From assembly GCA_943842245.1 (NCBI GenBank), contig CALTAJ010000002.1, positions 62,001 through 126,000 on the forward strand: a stretch of 64,000 bases of DNA, in the 5' to 3' direction. The translations under genes were made by a program, and so were the position numbers. The notes under the pieces are model-generated. The model was given only the letters and a program-made list of their open reading frames with translations. It had not been told where the DNA came from and ran no database searches. This DNA comes from an uncultured Flavobacteriaceae bacterium. Lineage in GTDB: Bacteria > Bacteroidota > Bacteroidia > Flavobacteriales > Flavobacteriaceae. Below, piece after piece: positions 7,183 to 16,010 of the stretch. Every line of letters begins with the position of its first letter. Position 1 is the stretch's first letter.

Positions 7183-8136
7183 TTAAATACGATTTTTAAC
7201 AGTTAAAACTTTTTTGATAATAGCATCTTTATCTAATCCATACTTAGCCATTAATTCTGATGGAGTTCCAGATTCTCCAAAAGTGTCTTGAGTTGCTACA
7301 AATTCCATTGGACAAGGATTTGTTTTTGCTAATAGACCAGCGATACTTTCACCCATACCACCCAAGTAGTTATGTTCTTCAGCGCTAACTAAGCACCCAG
7401 TTTTAAGTACAGATTTTATAATAATTTCCTCATCCAAGGGTTTTATTGTATGTATATTAATAACCTCAGCTTCAATGCCTTGAGATTTTAAATCCTTTGC
7501 TGCCTCCAAGGCTTCCCAAACAAGGTGCCCAGTAGCAACAATAGTTACATCTTTTCCTGTTTGAAGTTGAATACCTTTTCCAATTTCAAATTCTAAACTT
7601 TTTGAAGTAAAGTTAGCTACTGAGGGGCGTCCAAAACGTAAATAGACTGGTCCATAATAACTAGCAATTGCAATTGTAGCATTTTTTGTTTGATTATAAT
7701 CGCAGGGATTTATTACTGTCATTCCCGGCAACATTTTCATTAACCCAATATCTTCAAGTATTTGATGAGTAGCACCATCTTCCCCTAAAGTAATTCCAGC
7801 ATGAGAAGCACAAATTTTCACATTTTTACCTGAATACGCAATTGACTGACGAATTTGATCATATACACGACCTGTAGAAAAGTTAGCAAAAGTTCCAGTG
7901 AAAGGAATTTTACCTCCAATTGTTAATCCTGCAGCTATCCCCATCATATTAGCCTCTGCTATTCCAACCTGGAAAAACCGTTCAGGATTTTCATCTATAA
8001 AAGTCTGCATTTTTAAAGAACCTATAAGGTCAGCACAGAGAGCAACTACGTTTGGATTTGTTCTTCCTAGTTCGGTTAACCCAGCACCAAAGCCTGACCT
8101 AGTATCTTTATTTCCTTGATTTATATAATTTGTCAT
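7183..8136 (-). CDS. Transketolase, C-terminal subunit
   Basis: A 317-residue protein equal to the pyrimidine-binding and C-terminal domains of transketolase. Visible are RSGFGAGLTELGRTNPNV at the start, the catalytic glutamate region QVGIAEANMMGIAAGL, ASHAGITLGEDGATHQ and the phosphate-binding YLRFGRP. Together with the gene just upstream it rebuilds one full transketolase, which moves two-carbon units in the pentose phosphate pathway using thiamine diphosphate. Split transketolases are usual in Bacteroidota and archaea. Spacing to the partner is 15 bases, so they are co-transcribed. Confidence 0.9.
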   Translation of the reverse strand: MTNYINQGNKDTRSGFGAGLTELGRTNPNVVALCADLIGSLKMQTFIDENPERFFQVGIAEANMMGIAAGLTIGGKIPFTGTFANFSTGRVYDQIRQSIAYSGKNVKICASHAGITLGEDGATHQILEDIGLMKMLPGMTVINPCDYNQTKNATIAIASYYGPVYLRFGRPSVANFTSKSLEFEIGKGIQLQTGKDVTIVATGHLVWEALEAAKDLKSQGIEAEVINIHTIKPLDEEIIIKSVLKTGCLVSAEEHNYLGGMGESIAGLLAKTNPCPMEFVATQDTFGESGTPSELMAKYGLDKDAIIKKVLTVKNRI

Positions 8137-8151
8137 TTTATTTTCTAGATT

Positions 8152-8997
8152 TTAGTAGTCTCCAAGAGTTTCTTTATTTTGGGAAAGTGCATTTTCTAAT
8201 TGTTCATGATTAGGAGCTTTTCCATGCCATGCATGAGTATGCATCATAAAATCTACACCATTTCCCATTTCTGTTTCCATTAAGATTACAACTGGTTTAC
8301 CACTTCCTAGTTTTGATTTAGCTAATTGAAGGGCTTTTAGTATGTGCGGAATAGAATTTCCTTCTTTAAGTTCAATTACCTCCCATCCAAAAGCTTGAAA
8401 TTTATCTTTTAAACTACCCATTGGAAGTACATCATTTGTACTTCCATCAATTTGTTTACCGTTTAGATCAACAGTTGCAATAATATTATCTACCCCTTTA
8501 GCAGCTGCAAACATTAATGCTTCCCAATTTTGTCCTTCCTGCAACTCTCCGTCACCAACTAGAGTATAAATTATTTTTTGATCATTATTGATTTTTTTGG
8601 CTAAAGCGGCTCCTATTGAAACAGATAATCCTTGTCCTAATGAACCAGAAGCAATTCGAACACCCGGTAGACCTTCGTGAGTTGTCGGGTGACCTTGAAG
8701 CCTAGAACTAATTAAACGAAAGCTATTTAGTTCATCAACTGGGAAAAATCCTCTTCGAGAGAGTACACTATAAAAAACTGGAGAAATATGTCCATTAGAT
8801 AAAAAAAATAAGTCTTCATTTTTACCATCCATAGAGAAGGGAAGAGTAACTTCCATTTGTTCGAAATATAAAGCAACAAAAAATTCAGCACACCCTAAAG
8901 ATCCACCAGGGTGACCTGAGTTCACCTTATTAACCATACGTAGTATATCACGTCTTACTTGAATAGTTGTTTGTTCTAAAATTTTAATATCTGACAT
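8152..8997 (-). CDS. Transketolase, N-terminal subunit
   Basis: A 281-residue thiamine diphosphate-binding half of transketolase. SGHPGGSLG is at 27-35 and the thiamine-diphosphate motif starts at GDG (148-150) with ELQEGQNWEA following and VDLNGKQIDG closing the motif. HTHAWHGKAP near the end supplies a conserved histidine loop. It is first in a two-gene operon with the C-terminal half. The upstream 142 bases are shared with the divergent tgt. Confidence 0.92.
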   Translation of the reverse strand: MSDIKILEQTTIQVRRDILRMVNKVNSGHPGGSLGCAEFFVALYFEQMEVTLPFSMDGKNEDLFFLSNGHISPVFYSVLSRRGFFPVDELNSFRLISSRLQGHPTTHEGLPGVRIASGSLGQGLSVSIGAALAKKINNDQKIIYTLVGDGELQEGQNWEALMFAAAKGVDNIIATVDLNGKQIDGSTNDVLPMGSLKDKFQAFGWEVIELKEGNSIPHILKALQLAKSKLGSGKPVVILMETEMGNGVDFMMHTHAWHGKAPNHEQLENALSQNKETLGDY

Positions 8998-9125
8998 AGA
9001 ATTTTATTAGAATTTAAAAGTAGCTTAAGTTGTACCATTATCAAAGAGCTTTACATGAATTTTATAGGCTTTTTATACCAAGTAATTAACAATGTGAATC
9101 TTCTCGAATTTCCTATTCAGAGTAC

Positions 9126-9133
9126 TATATTTG
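9126..9133 (+). promoter_or_regulatory. -7 promoter element for tgt
   Basis: TATATTTG, an exact TAnnTTTG, ends only 6 bases before the tgt ATG. At the usual 5-8 base distance from this element to the start point, transcription would begin at or next to the ATG, predicting a leaderless or near-leaderless mRNA. Confidence 0.55.
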
Positions 9134-9139
9134 TAATAA

Positions 9140-10270
9140 ATGGAATTTAATCTTTTAGCAACCGATCCCCATACTAATGCACGTGCTGCAACCTTAAATA
9201 CAGATCATGGAGTGATTGAAACTCCAATTTTTATGCCTGTAGGAACTGCTGCATCTGTAAAAGGTGTTCACCAGCGTGAATTAAAAAATGATATTAATCC
9301 TGATATAATATTAGCTAACACATATCACTTATATTTACGCCCCGGGACAGCCATTATTGAACAAGCAAAGGGATTGCACCGTTTTATGGGTTGGAAACGA
9401 CCAATCCTTACTGATTCTGGTGGTTATCAGGTATATTCACTTTCAGCAAACCGAAAAATTAAAGAAGAAGGCGTTAAGTTTAAATCTCATATTGACGGTT
9501 CATATCATTTCTTCACACCTGAGAGGGCAATTGAAATTCAACGGTGTATAGGTGCTGATATTATTATGGCTTTTGATGAATGTACTCCTTATCCTTGTGA
9601 CTATAATTACGCTAAAAATTCTATGGAACGAACACATAGGTGGCTTAATCGTTGTATTGAGGCTGATAAAAATTTACCTAAGCTTTATGATTATAACCAA
9701 ACTCTTTTTCCAATTGTACAAGGAAGTGTTTATAATGATTTACGAAAAGCCTCAGCTCATTTTATATCTGAACAAAACGCACCTGGGAATGCTATAGGTG
9801 GCCTATCTGTTGGAGAGCCTCATGACGAAATGTATTCAATGACTGATGAAGTATGTAGTATTCTACCAAAAAATAAGCCACGCTATTTAATGGGTGTTGG
9901 TACTCCAATTAATCTCCTTGAAAATATTGCCTTAGGTGTAGATATGTTTGATTGTGTACTACCTACTCGTAATGCTAGAAATGGTATGTTATTCACAGCT
10001 TATGGAACCATAAATATTAAAAATAAAAAATGGGAAAATGATTTTTCACAACTTGATTCAGCAGGCTATTGTTTTGCTGATTTAGAATATTCTAAGGCAT
10101 ATGTAAGACATTTGTTTACAATTAACGAGATGTTAGGGAAGCAAATAGCAACCATTCATAACTTGAGTTTTTATCTTTGGTTGGTTCGTGAATCTAGAAA
10201 ACATATCTTAGAAGGAAGCTTCAAGACCTGGAAAGAAAAAATGGTTCGTAATATGAAAGTGCGTCTGTAG
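9140..10270 (+). CDS. tgt: tRNA-guanine transglycosylase (queuine tRNA-ribosyltransferase)
   Basis: A 376-residue enzyme that swaps guanine 34 of GUN-anticodon tRNAs for the queuosine precursor preQ1. Catalytic features are intact: D92 in TDSGGYQ, the substrate loop GGLSVGEPHDEM, and the nucleophile D271 in DCVLPTRNARNG. The usual C-terminal zinc site (Cys-x-Cys-x-x-Cys plus His) is degraded. Aligning on YSKAYVRHLF, the three positions are G309, C311 and D314, with only H340 of TIHN kept besides C311. This may be a lineage trait. It heads a same-direction run with the LptF/G permease (3-base gap), EamA, accA and dnaB. Confidence 0.93.
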   Translation: MEFNLLATDPHTNARAATLNTDHGVIETPIFMPVGTAASVKGVHQRELKNDINPDIILANTYHLYLRPGTAIIEQAKGLHRFMGWKRPILTDSGGYQVYSLSANRKIKEEGVKFKSHIDGSYHFFTPERAIEIQRCIGADIIMAFDECTPYPCDYNYAKNSMERTHRWLNRCIEADKNLPKLYDYNQTLFPIVQGSVYNDLRKASAHFISEQNAPGNAIGGLSVGEPHDEMYSMTDEVCSILPKNKPRYLMGVGTPINLLENIALGVDMFDCVLPTRNARNGMLFTAYGTINIKNKKWENDFSQLDSAGYCFADLEYSKAYVRHLFTINEMLGKQIATIHNLSFYLWLVRESRKHILEGSFKTWKEKMVRNMKVRL

Positions 10271-10273
10271 TAA

Positions 10274-11347
10274 ATGAAATTACTTGATCTCTATATCATT
10301 AAGCGTTATCTCGGTACTTTTATCGTGATGATTCTATTGTTTATCCCTATTGGGATTATGGTAGATGTTGCAGAAAAAATTGATAAGTTCAAGGAAAAAG
10401 AAGTTCCAATAGCTAGTATTCTAGAATATTATATTGATTTTACTTGGTATTTTGCTAACTTGTTGTTTCCTATTTTTCTTTTTTTATCAGTTATTTGGTT
10501 TACTTCTAAACTTGCAAATAATACTGAAGTAATTGCTATTTTAAGTTCTGGAATATCATTTTCTCGTTATCTAAAACCTTTTTTGTTAAGTGCAACTTTT
10601 ATTGCATTTTTTGCATTTTTTGCAGGAATGTTTATTGTGCCAAAGTCAAATGAGGGATTTAATGATTTTAGATATAAATATCTTGTTAAAAAAGAGGCTA
10701 GAAAAACCGATATTGTTTTTCAGCAAATTAATGATAATGAATATATTTATGTAAATAATTATGATCCTATTAGGAAACAGGCCTCTAACTTTACTTTAGA
10801 ACATTTTGAAGAAAATACCTTAAAATTTAAAATTAAAGCAAGACGTATACGTTGGATTGAAAAAGATAGTGTTTTTCGATTGACAACTTACAAAAAGAGA
10901 AGTTTTTTTGGAGATGACGAGTTTTTTGAAGTCCAAGTAAGAAAAGATACAATTTTTGATTTTGCAATTTCAGATTTAGCTCCTGTAAATTATATTGCTG
11001 AAACTTTAAATTTTTCAGAACTAAATGATTTTATTAAAGAAGAAAAAAAGAGAGGATCTAATTTAATTAACAATCATTTACTTGTACGACATAAACGTTG
11101 GAGTATTCCCATTTCAGCATTTATACTTACTCTTATAGCAGTAGCAGTATCCTCTTTTAAAAGACGAGGTGGTATGGGAGTAAATCTTGCATTTGGTATA
11201 ACCTTAGGTTTCTTATTTATTTTCTTTGATAAGATTTTTGGTGTTATGGTAAGTAAATCAACATTTTCACCTTTTCTTGCTGCTTGGCTTCCCTTATTTA
11301 TTTTCAGCCTTTTGGCATTTTTTTTACTTCGCCATGCCAAGCGATAG
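10274..11347 (+). CDS. LptF/LptG-family lipopolysaccharide export permease
   Basis: A 357-residue inner-membrane protein of the YjgP/YjgQ family, the transmembrane half of the LptB2FG ABC transporter that extracts lipopolysaccharide from the inner membrane. It starts with MKLLDLYIIKRYLGTF, the family's typical N-terminus. It has about three N-terminal transmembrane helices (15-125), a periplasmic beta-jellyroll region (130-265), and three C-terminal helices (275-355). Whether it is LptF or LptG cannot be decided from sequence alone. It begins 3 bases after tgt and its end overlaps the next gene by 14 bases. Confidence 0.87.
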   Translation: MKLLDLYIIKRYLGTFIVMILLFIPIGIMVDVAEKIDKFKEKEVPIASILEYYIDFTWYFANLLFPIFLFLSVIWFTSKLANNTEVIAILSSGISFSRYLKPFLLSATFIAFFAFFAGMFIVPKSNEGFNDFRYKYLVKKEARKTDIVFQQINDNEYIYVNNYDPIRKQASNFTLEHFEENTLKFKIKARRIRWIEKDSVFRLTTYKKRSFFGDDEFFEVQVRKDTIFDFAISDLAPVNYIAETLNFSELNDFIKEEKKRGSNLINNHLLVRHKRWSIPISAFILTLIAVAVSSFKRRGGMGVNLAFGITLGFLFIFFDKIFGVMVSKSTFSPFLAAWLPLFIFSLLAFFLLRHAKR

Positions 11348-12224
11348 GAGTAAAAATTTATTGCTTTTTCATTTCATTGTACTTCTATTTGGATTCACAT
11401 CGGTTTTAGGTGCCCTAATTTCAATTTCAGCATTACCATTGGTGATTTACAGAATGGGATTAGCGGCATTTGGCTTGGCTTTATATTTTCTAGTATTTCA
11501 CCCTAATTATTTTTATTTACCTAGACATTTATGGAGTAAAGTGTTTTTAGGAGGTATAATTATTGGATCTCATTGGGTGACCTTTTTTTATGCAATTAAA
11601 ATAGCAGGAGTATCTATTGCTTTAAGTATGATGGCCACTGGTGCATTAATAACTGCAATTTTAGATCCGATAATTAGTGGCAGAAAACTTTTGGGTTATG
11701 AGTTAATTTTTGGAAGTTTAACTTCAGTCGGAATTGGCTTAATTTATCAAGCAGAATTTAAACATATTGAAGGTATTTCAATAGCATTATTTTCTGCCTT
11801 ACTTTCCTCTTTATTTACAATTCTAAATGCTAAAATGGTTAAAACAGGAAGACCTATAACCTTATCTTTTTATGAATTGTTTGTGGGATCAATATTAGGG
11901 CTAATAATTATTCTTTTTAGTGGTCAATTTACTATTGAATCTTTCGAATTAAAAGATTTAGATATATTCTGGATTAGTATTTTGGCCTTTTTATGCACAT
12001 CATTCGCCTTTAACATTTCTATAAAAGTAATGCGTCATCTGTCATCTTTTACTATTATGATGGTAATAAGTCTTGAGCCAATTTATGGAATAATATTATC
12101 CTTGTTGATTTGGAATGAAAAAGAATATTTAAGTTTAAATTTTTATGTTGGGTTTTTGATTGTGATTTCCTCAATCTTGATGAGTGGAATTTACAAGCTA
12201 AAGAAAGAAGCACAAAAAAAATAA
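11334..12224 (+). CDS. EamA/RhaT-family (DMT) transporter
   Basis: A 296-residue integral membrane protein with about ten hydrophobic helices arranged as two EamA repeats, the drug/metabolite transporter superfamily. The chosen ATG at 11334 gives MPSDRSKNLL and overlaps the permease stop by 14 bases; an upstream TTG at 11277 would overlap by 71 bases and is less likely. Features such as GSHWVTFFYAIKIAGVS in the first repeat and SLEPIYGIILSLLIWNE in the second are typical. The substrate is unknown; relatives export amino acids or metabolites. Confidence 0.85.
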   Translation: MPSDRSKNLLLFHFIVLLFGFTSVLGALISISALPLVIYRMGLAAFGLALYFLVFHPNYFYLPRHLWSKVFLGGIIIGSHWVTFFYAIKIAGVSIALSMMATGALITAILDPIISGRKLLGYELIFGSLTSVGIGLIYQAEFKHIEGISIALFSALLSSLFTILNAKMVKTGRPITLSFYELFVGSILGLIIILFSGQFTIESFELKDLDIFWISILAFLCTSFAFNISIKVMRHLSSFTIMMVISLEPIYGIILSLLIWNEKEYLSLNFYVGFLIVISSILMSGIYKLKKEAQKK

Positions 12225-12244
12225 ACCTAATTGTAAAGAATTTT

Positions 12245-12252
12245 TAAATTTG
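12245..12252 (+). promoter_or_regulatory. -7 promoter element for accA
   Basis: TAAATTTG matches TAnnTTTG and ends 16 bases before the accA ATG, in the 44-base gap after the EamA gene. It suggests accA has its own promoter within the tgt-dnaB run. Confidence 0.5.
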
Positions 12253-12268
12253 TCTCAGACAATTTCAT

Positions 12269-13222
12269 ATGGAATATTTAGATTTTGAATTACCTATCAA
12301 AGAATTACATGATCAACTAAAAAAATGTGACTCAATTGGAGTTGAAAATGATATTGATGTATCAGAAACTTTCACTCAAATTGAAGAAAAGTTGTATAAA
12401 ACTAAAAAGGAAATTTACGGAAATTTATCTGCTTGGCAGCGTGTGCAACTTTCTCGCCATCCTTCAAGACCATATACATTAGATTATATTAATGCTTTAA
12501 CAGAAGGTTCTTTTTTAGAATTACATGGTGATCGGAATGTTTTAGATGATAAGGCCATGATTGGTGGTTTAGGAAAGATTAACGATCAATCTTTCATGTT
12601 TGTTGGAACTCAAAAAGGATACAATACCAAAACTCGTCAATATCGTAATTTTGGTATGGCAAATCCGGAAGGTTATAGGAAGGCTTTACGCTTAATGAAG
12701 TCTGCTGAAAAATATGATATTCCTATAGTCACCTTAATTGACACACCTGGAGCTTTTCCTGGTTTAGAAGCAGAGGAAAGGGGTCAAGGTGAGGCAATTG
12801 CAAGAAATATTTTTGAAATGATGTCTTTAACAGTTCCTATCATTGTAGTAATTATTGGTGAAGGAGCCTCTGGAGGTGCACTTGGAATTGGCGTTGGTGA
12901 TAAAATTTTTATGTTAGAAAACACTTGGTATTCGGTCATTTCGCCCGAATCTTGTTCTTCTATATTGTGGAGAAGTTGGGAACATAAAGAAATTGCTGCG
13001 GAAGCACTTAAATTAACATCTAAGGATATGCTTAAAAATAAGTTAATTGATAAAATTATAAAAGAACCTTTAGGAGGAGCCCATTTTGATAGAGAGGCGA
13101 CATATGAAAACGTAAAAAAAGAAATTTTAAGTGCTCTAAAGTGTATCCAAAAATTAGATAAAAGAACAAGAATAGACAACCGGAGAGAAAAATTTATTGC
13201 AATGGGAAGGGTGTCAGAATAA
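12269..13222 (+). CDS. accA: Acetyl-CoA carboxylase, carboxyltransferase alpha subunit
   Basis: A 317-residue subunit that, with AccD, moves carboxyl from biotin to acetyl-CoA, making malonyl-CoA for fatty acid synthesis. The N-terminal helical part has the family's [10 protein letters not shown] and [18 protein letters not shown]. The crotonase-like core follows, with [21 protein letters not shown] and [15 protein letters not shown], whose glycines form the oxyanion hole. The C-terminus has the usual [14 protein letters not shown]. Length is normal. Bacterial AccA and AccD are usually encoded apart, and accD is not in this window. Confidence 0.95.
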   Translation: MEYLDFELPIKELHDQLKKCDSIGVENDIDVSETFTQIEEKLYKTKKEIYGNLSAWQRVQLSRHPSRPYTLDYINALTEGSFLELHGDRNVLDDKAMIGGLGKINDQSFMFVGTQKGYNTKTRQYRNFGMANPEGYRKALRLMKSAEKYDIPIVTLIDTPGAFPGLEAEERGQGEAIARNIFEMMSLTVPIIVVIIGEGASGGALGIGVGDKIFMLENTWYSVISPESCSSILWRSWEHKEIAAEALKLTSKDMLKNKLIDKIIKEPLGGAHFDREATYENVKKEILSALKCIQKLDKRTRIDNRREKFIAMGRVSE

Positions 13223-13251
13223 ATTTTGAGTTCTTAACAATATTGATTTAC

Positions 13252-13260
13252 TTATCAACA
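13252..13260 (+). promoter_or_regulatory. DnaA-box-like motif upstream of dnaB
   Basis: TTATCAACA differs from the consensus DnaA box TTATCCACA at one base. It lies in the gap between accA and dnaB, 68 bases before the dnaB start. The same nine bases, within a shared eleven-base ACTTATCAACA, occur upstream of dnaN at 26433. A single short match in AT-rich DNA can be chance; the repeat at two replication genes raises interest. Confidence 0.35.
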
Positions 13261-13327
13261 TCCTATTCTTTAAAGATAGTGTGAATTTAATTTACTGAAA
13301 GCTACTTAAAGTATGTACTTTAGTTTT

Positions 13328-14863
13328 ATGGAAGAGAAGAAGTCTTTGGGGCTAAAAAAAATACAATCACCAGCAGTAATAAACCTGCAACAGGGAAAAA
13401 TTCCACCACAGGCACTAGATTTAGAAGAGGCTGTTCTTGGCGCGATGTTGATAGATAAAAAAGGTGTTGATGAGGTGATTGATATTTTACAACCAGATGC
13501 ATTTTACAAAACAGCACATCAATATATCTTTAATGCAATATATCAACTTTTTCATGACTCCCAGCCGATTGATTTATTGACAGTTTCATCTGCATTAAGA
13601 AAAGATGGAAAGTTGGAAATTGTAGGAGGTGAATTTTATCTAGTCCAACTTTCTCAAAGAGTAGCTTCATCAGCACATATCGAGTTTCATGCTCGTATTA
13701 TTTTACAAAAGTTTATTCAACGTAGTTTAATTCGTATATCAAATGAAATTATAGAAACTGCATACAAAGATTCAACGGATGTTTTTGATTTACTTGATGA
13801 GGCAGAATCTAAACTATATGATGTAACACAAGGAAACATAAAAAGATCTTCACAGTCAGCACAAAATTTGGTTATTGAAGCTAAAACTCGAATTGAAGAA
13901 ATATCTAAACGTGAGGGATTAAGTGGAGTAAGTACTGGTTTTCAAAAACTTGACAAACTTACATCTGGATGGCAGCCAAGTGATTTAATAGTCATTGCAG
14001 CTCGTCCAGGAATGGGTAAAACAGCACTTACTCTTTCGATGGCAAGAGATATAGCAGTAACTAAAGAAATTCCTGTAGCATTTTTTTCCTTAGAAATGTC
14101 ATCTGTCCAACTTATTACTCGTTTGATTTCTGCTGAAACTGGACTTTCTTCTGAAAAGTTAAGAACCGGAAAATTAGCTGATCACGAGTGGCAACAATTA
14201 AATGTAAAGGTTACTGATTTGGAAAAAGCTCCATTATTTATTGATGACACACCCTCATTATCAATTTTTGATTTAAGAGCTAAAGCCCGTCGTCTTGCTT
14301 CTCAAAATGGAATTAAATTAATTATAGTTGATTACCTCCAATTGATGACTGCTGGTTCAAGTAGTAAAGTAGGTAATCGGGAACAAGAGATTTCAACAAT
14401 TTCAAGAAATTTAAAAGCTCTGGCAAAAGAATTAGATGTTCCAGTTATTGCTCTATCTCAACTCTCAAGAGCAGTAGAAACTCGAGGAGGAACAAAGAGA
14501 CCAATGCTTTCAGATTTAAGGGAATCAGGTGCAATAGAACAAGATGCCGATATTGTTTCCTTTATTTACCGTCCTGAATATTATAATATTGATGAATGGG
14601 ATGACGATGAACACACTCCGTCAGAAGGACAAGCAGAGTTAATTGTTGCTAAACATCGAAATGGTGGTTTAGATAATATCCGTTTAAAATTTATAAGTCA
14701 CCTTGGAAAATTTGAGGACATAGATAACTTTGACTCTCCTTTTGAATTCCAATCCAAAATGAATCCCAATAGAACTGAAGTCTCAAATAACAGTCTTCCA
14801 AATCCTGACGATGTATTTGGATTATTGGATGATGGCGAACCAGATAATGGATCTCCCTTTTAA
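13328..14863 (+). CDS. dnaB: Replicative DNA helicase DnaB
   Basis: A 511-residue hexameric helicase that unwinds DNA ahead of the replication fork. The DnaB_N helical domain (about 30-130, PPQALDLEEAVLGAML) is followed by a linker and the RecA-type core, with Walker A ARPGMGKTA near 235, the Walker B-like IIVDYLQLM near 335, and SQLSRAVETR plus SDLRESGAIEQDAD motifs. The ATG at 13328 (MEEKKSLG) is preferred; an in-frame ATG at 13313 adds five residues. The C-terminal tail is acidic (DDGEPDNGSPF). No intein is seen, though DnaB often carries one. Confidence 0.95.
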   Translation: MEEKKSLGLKKIQSPAVINLQQGKIPPQALDLEEAVLGAMLIDKKGVDEVIDILQPDAFYKTAHQYIFNAIYQLFHDSQPIDLLTVSSALRKDGKLEIVGGEFYLVQLSQRVASSAHIEFHARIILQKFIQRSLIRISNEIIETAYKDSTDVFDLLDEAESKLYDVTQGNIKRSSQSAQNLVIEAKTRIEEISKREGLSGVSTGFQKLDKLTSGWQPSDLIVIAARPGMGKTALTLSMARDIAVTKEIPVAFFSLEMSSVQLITRLISAETGLSSEKLRTGKLADHEWQQLNVKVTDLEKAPLFIDDTPSLSIFDLRAKARRLASQNGIKLIIVDYLQLMTAGSSSKVGNREQEISTISRNLKALAKELDVPVIALSQLSRAVETRGGTKRPMLSDLRESGAIEQDADIVSFIYRPEYYNIDEWDDDEHTPSEGQAELIVAKHRNGGLDNIRLKFISHLGKFEDIDNFDSPFEFQSKMNPNRTEVSNNSLPNPDDVFGLLDDGEPDNGSPF

Positions 14864-14869
14864 TTTTAA

Positions 14870-15391
14870 TTAAAAATTTAATTTCATCAAAAAATCCGTT
14901 TGAATATCACTACCAAGTATAAAGATGTGTTTGTCAAATATTTTTAGATTTAACTTTTCGTAAAATTTAATTGCAGATTTATTGTTTTCCCAGACTCCTA
15001 ACCATAATTTTTTATATCCTTTTGATCTCCCAATGTCAATTATTTTATGAAATAATTTTTTTCCAAAACCTTTGCCTTGGAATGATTTTAAAAGATAAAT
15101 ACGTTCGATTTCAAACCCTTTGTTTTCAAGCACATCTTCTCTTTGAGCATTTTTAAAATTTAATTTTAAATAACCCCCAAGAATCGTATTGCAATAAGCA
15201 AAGTAAAATTCACAGTTAGTATTACTTAATTCTTTTTTTAATTTATTTGAACTCATATTTACTTTTAAATATTGCTGAATATCATCATTAGAATTTTGAT
15301 CAGCAAATGTTTCCTTAAAAGTTGTAACTGATAATCGCTGTAATTGACCTAAATGATTTAGTGTTACAGGGACTATTTTTAGTGATAACAT
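14870..15391 (-). CDS. GNAT-family N-acetyltransferase
   Basis: A 173-residue acetyl-CoA-dependent acetyltransferase. The acetyl-CoA pyrophosphate loop is visible as LKSFQGKGFGKKLF (Q/RxxGxG/A form) near 98-111, followed by the KKLWLGVWENNKSAIKFYEKL strand-helix typical of the GNAT fold. Substrate unknown; free amino acids, polyamines, antibiotics or protein N-termini are all possible. It abuts the HAD gene with no gap, so the two are likely co-transcribed with prfB upstream. Confidence 0.82.
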   Translation of the reverse strand: MLSLKIVPVTLNHLGQLQRLSVTTFKETFADQNSNDDIQQYLKVNMSSNKLKKELSNTNCEFYFAYCNTILGGYLKLNFKNAQREDVLENKGFEIERIYLLKSFQGKGFGKKLFHKIIDIGRSKGYKKLWLGVWENNKSAIKFYEKLNLKIFDKHIFILGSDIQTDFLMKLNF

Positions 15392-16006
15392 CTACAATAT
15401 AATACCTTTAATTTTCAAATCTTTTTCTAACTGATTAGGGTTATGAAATTCAATGGTATGAATTCCTAATTTATAAGCCGCAGTAATATTTCGCTTATTA
15501 TCATCTATAAAAAGTGATTCTGACGCCTTCAGATTATATCGTTTTAAAGTTGTTTGATAAATTTTGGGAAAAGGCTTTCTTGTTTTTTCTGTTCCTGAAA
15601 CAACAATGCCATCAAACCAGTGTAGAAAATCAAAGCGTTTTAATGCAATTGGAAATGTTTCAGCACTCCAATTGGTTAATGCGACTAATTTATAAAGGGA
15701 ATTATCATTGAGCCTTCTTAATACAGAAACTGATCCCTTTATTTCGCCTCCCAACATTTCCTCCCATCGATCATAATACATTCGGATTAATGATTCTTGC
15801 TCTGGAAATAATTTAATACGATCTTTTGTAGCTTTAGAAAGGGAATATCCAGCATCTTGATTTTCATTCCAGTCAAATGTACATACTTCGTCAAAAAAGG
15901 TTTGCATTTTTTTCCTGTTACCCTCAAATTCTTTTAAGTAAACATATTCTGGGTTCCAATCAATAAGAACACCTCCTAAATCAAAAATAATATTCTTTAT
16001 TTTCAT
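15392..16006 (-). CDS. HAD-superfamily phosphatase, subfamily IA (YihX-like)
   Basis: A 204-residue hydrolase whose motif I is IIFDLGGVLID, with nucleophile D9. Motif II is LTNWSAETFP, motif III includes RKPFPKIY and motif IV is SLFIDDNKRNI. The WNPEYVY segment directly after motif I is typical of the YihX group, which removes phosphate from sugar phosphates such as glucose-1-phosphate. Substrate is not certain. It lies 4 bases downstream of prfB. Confidence 0.83.
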   Translation of the reverse strand: MKIKNIIFDLGGVLIDWNPEYVYLKEFEGNRKKMQTFFDEVCTFDWNENQDAGYSLSKATKDRIKLFPEQESLIRMYYDRWEEMLGGEIKGSVSVLRRLNDNSLYKLVALTNWSAETFPIALKRFDFLHWFDGIVVSGTEKTRKPFPKIYQTTLKRYNLKASESLFIDDNKRNITAAYKLGIHTIEFHNPNQLEKDLKIKGIIL

Positions 16007-16010
16007 TACG

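Noticed and set aside
7898-8119. Antisense open frame over the transketolase gene
   Set aside because: A shadow of a well-supported gene on the other strand, with no protein features. The same applies to the other short frames inside known genes.
10603-10624. Direct repeat of a nine-base unit TGCATTTTT
   Set aside because: It lies inside a transmembrane helix of the LptF/G permease, coding for alternating Ala and Phe; low-complexity coding, not a separate element.
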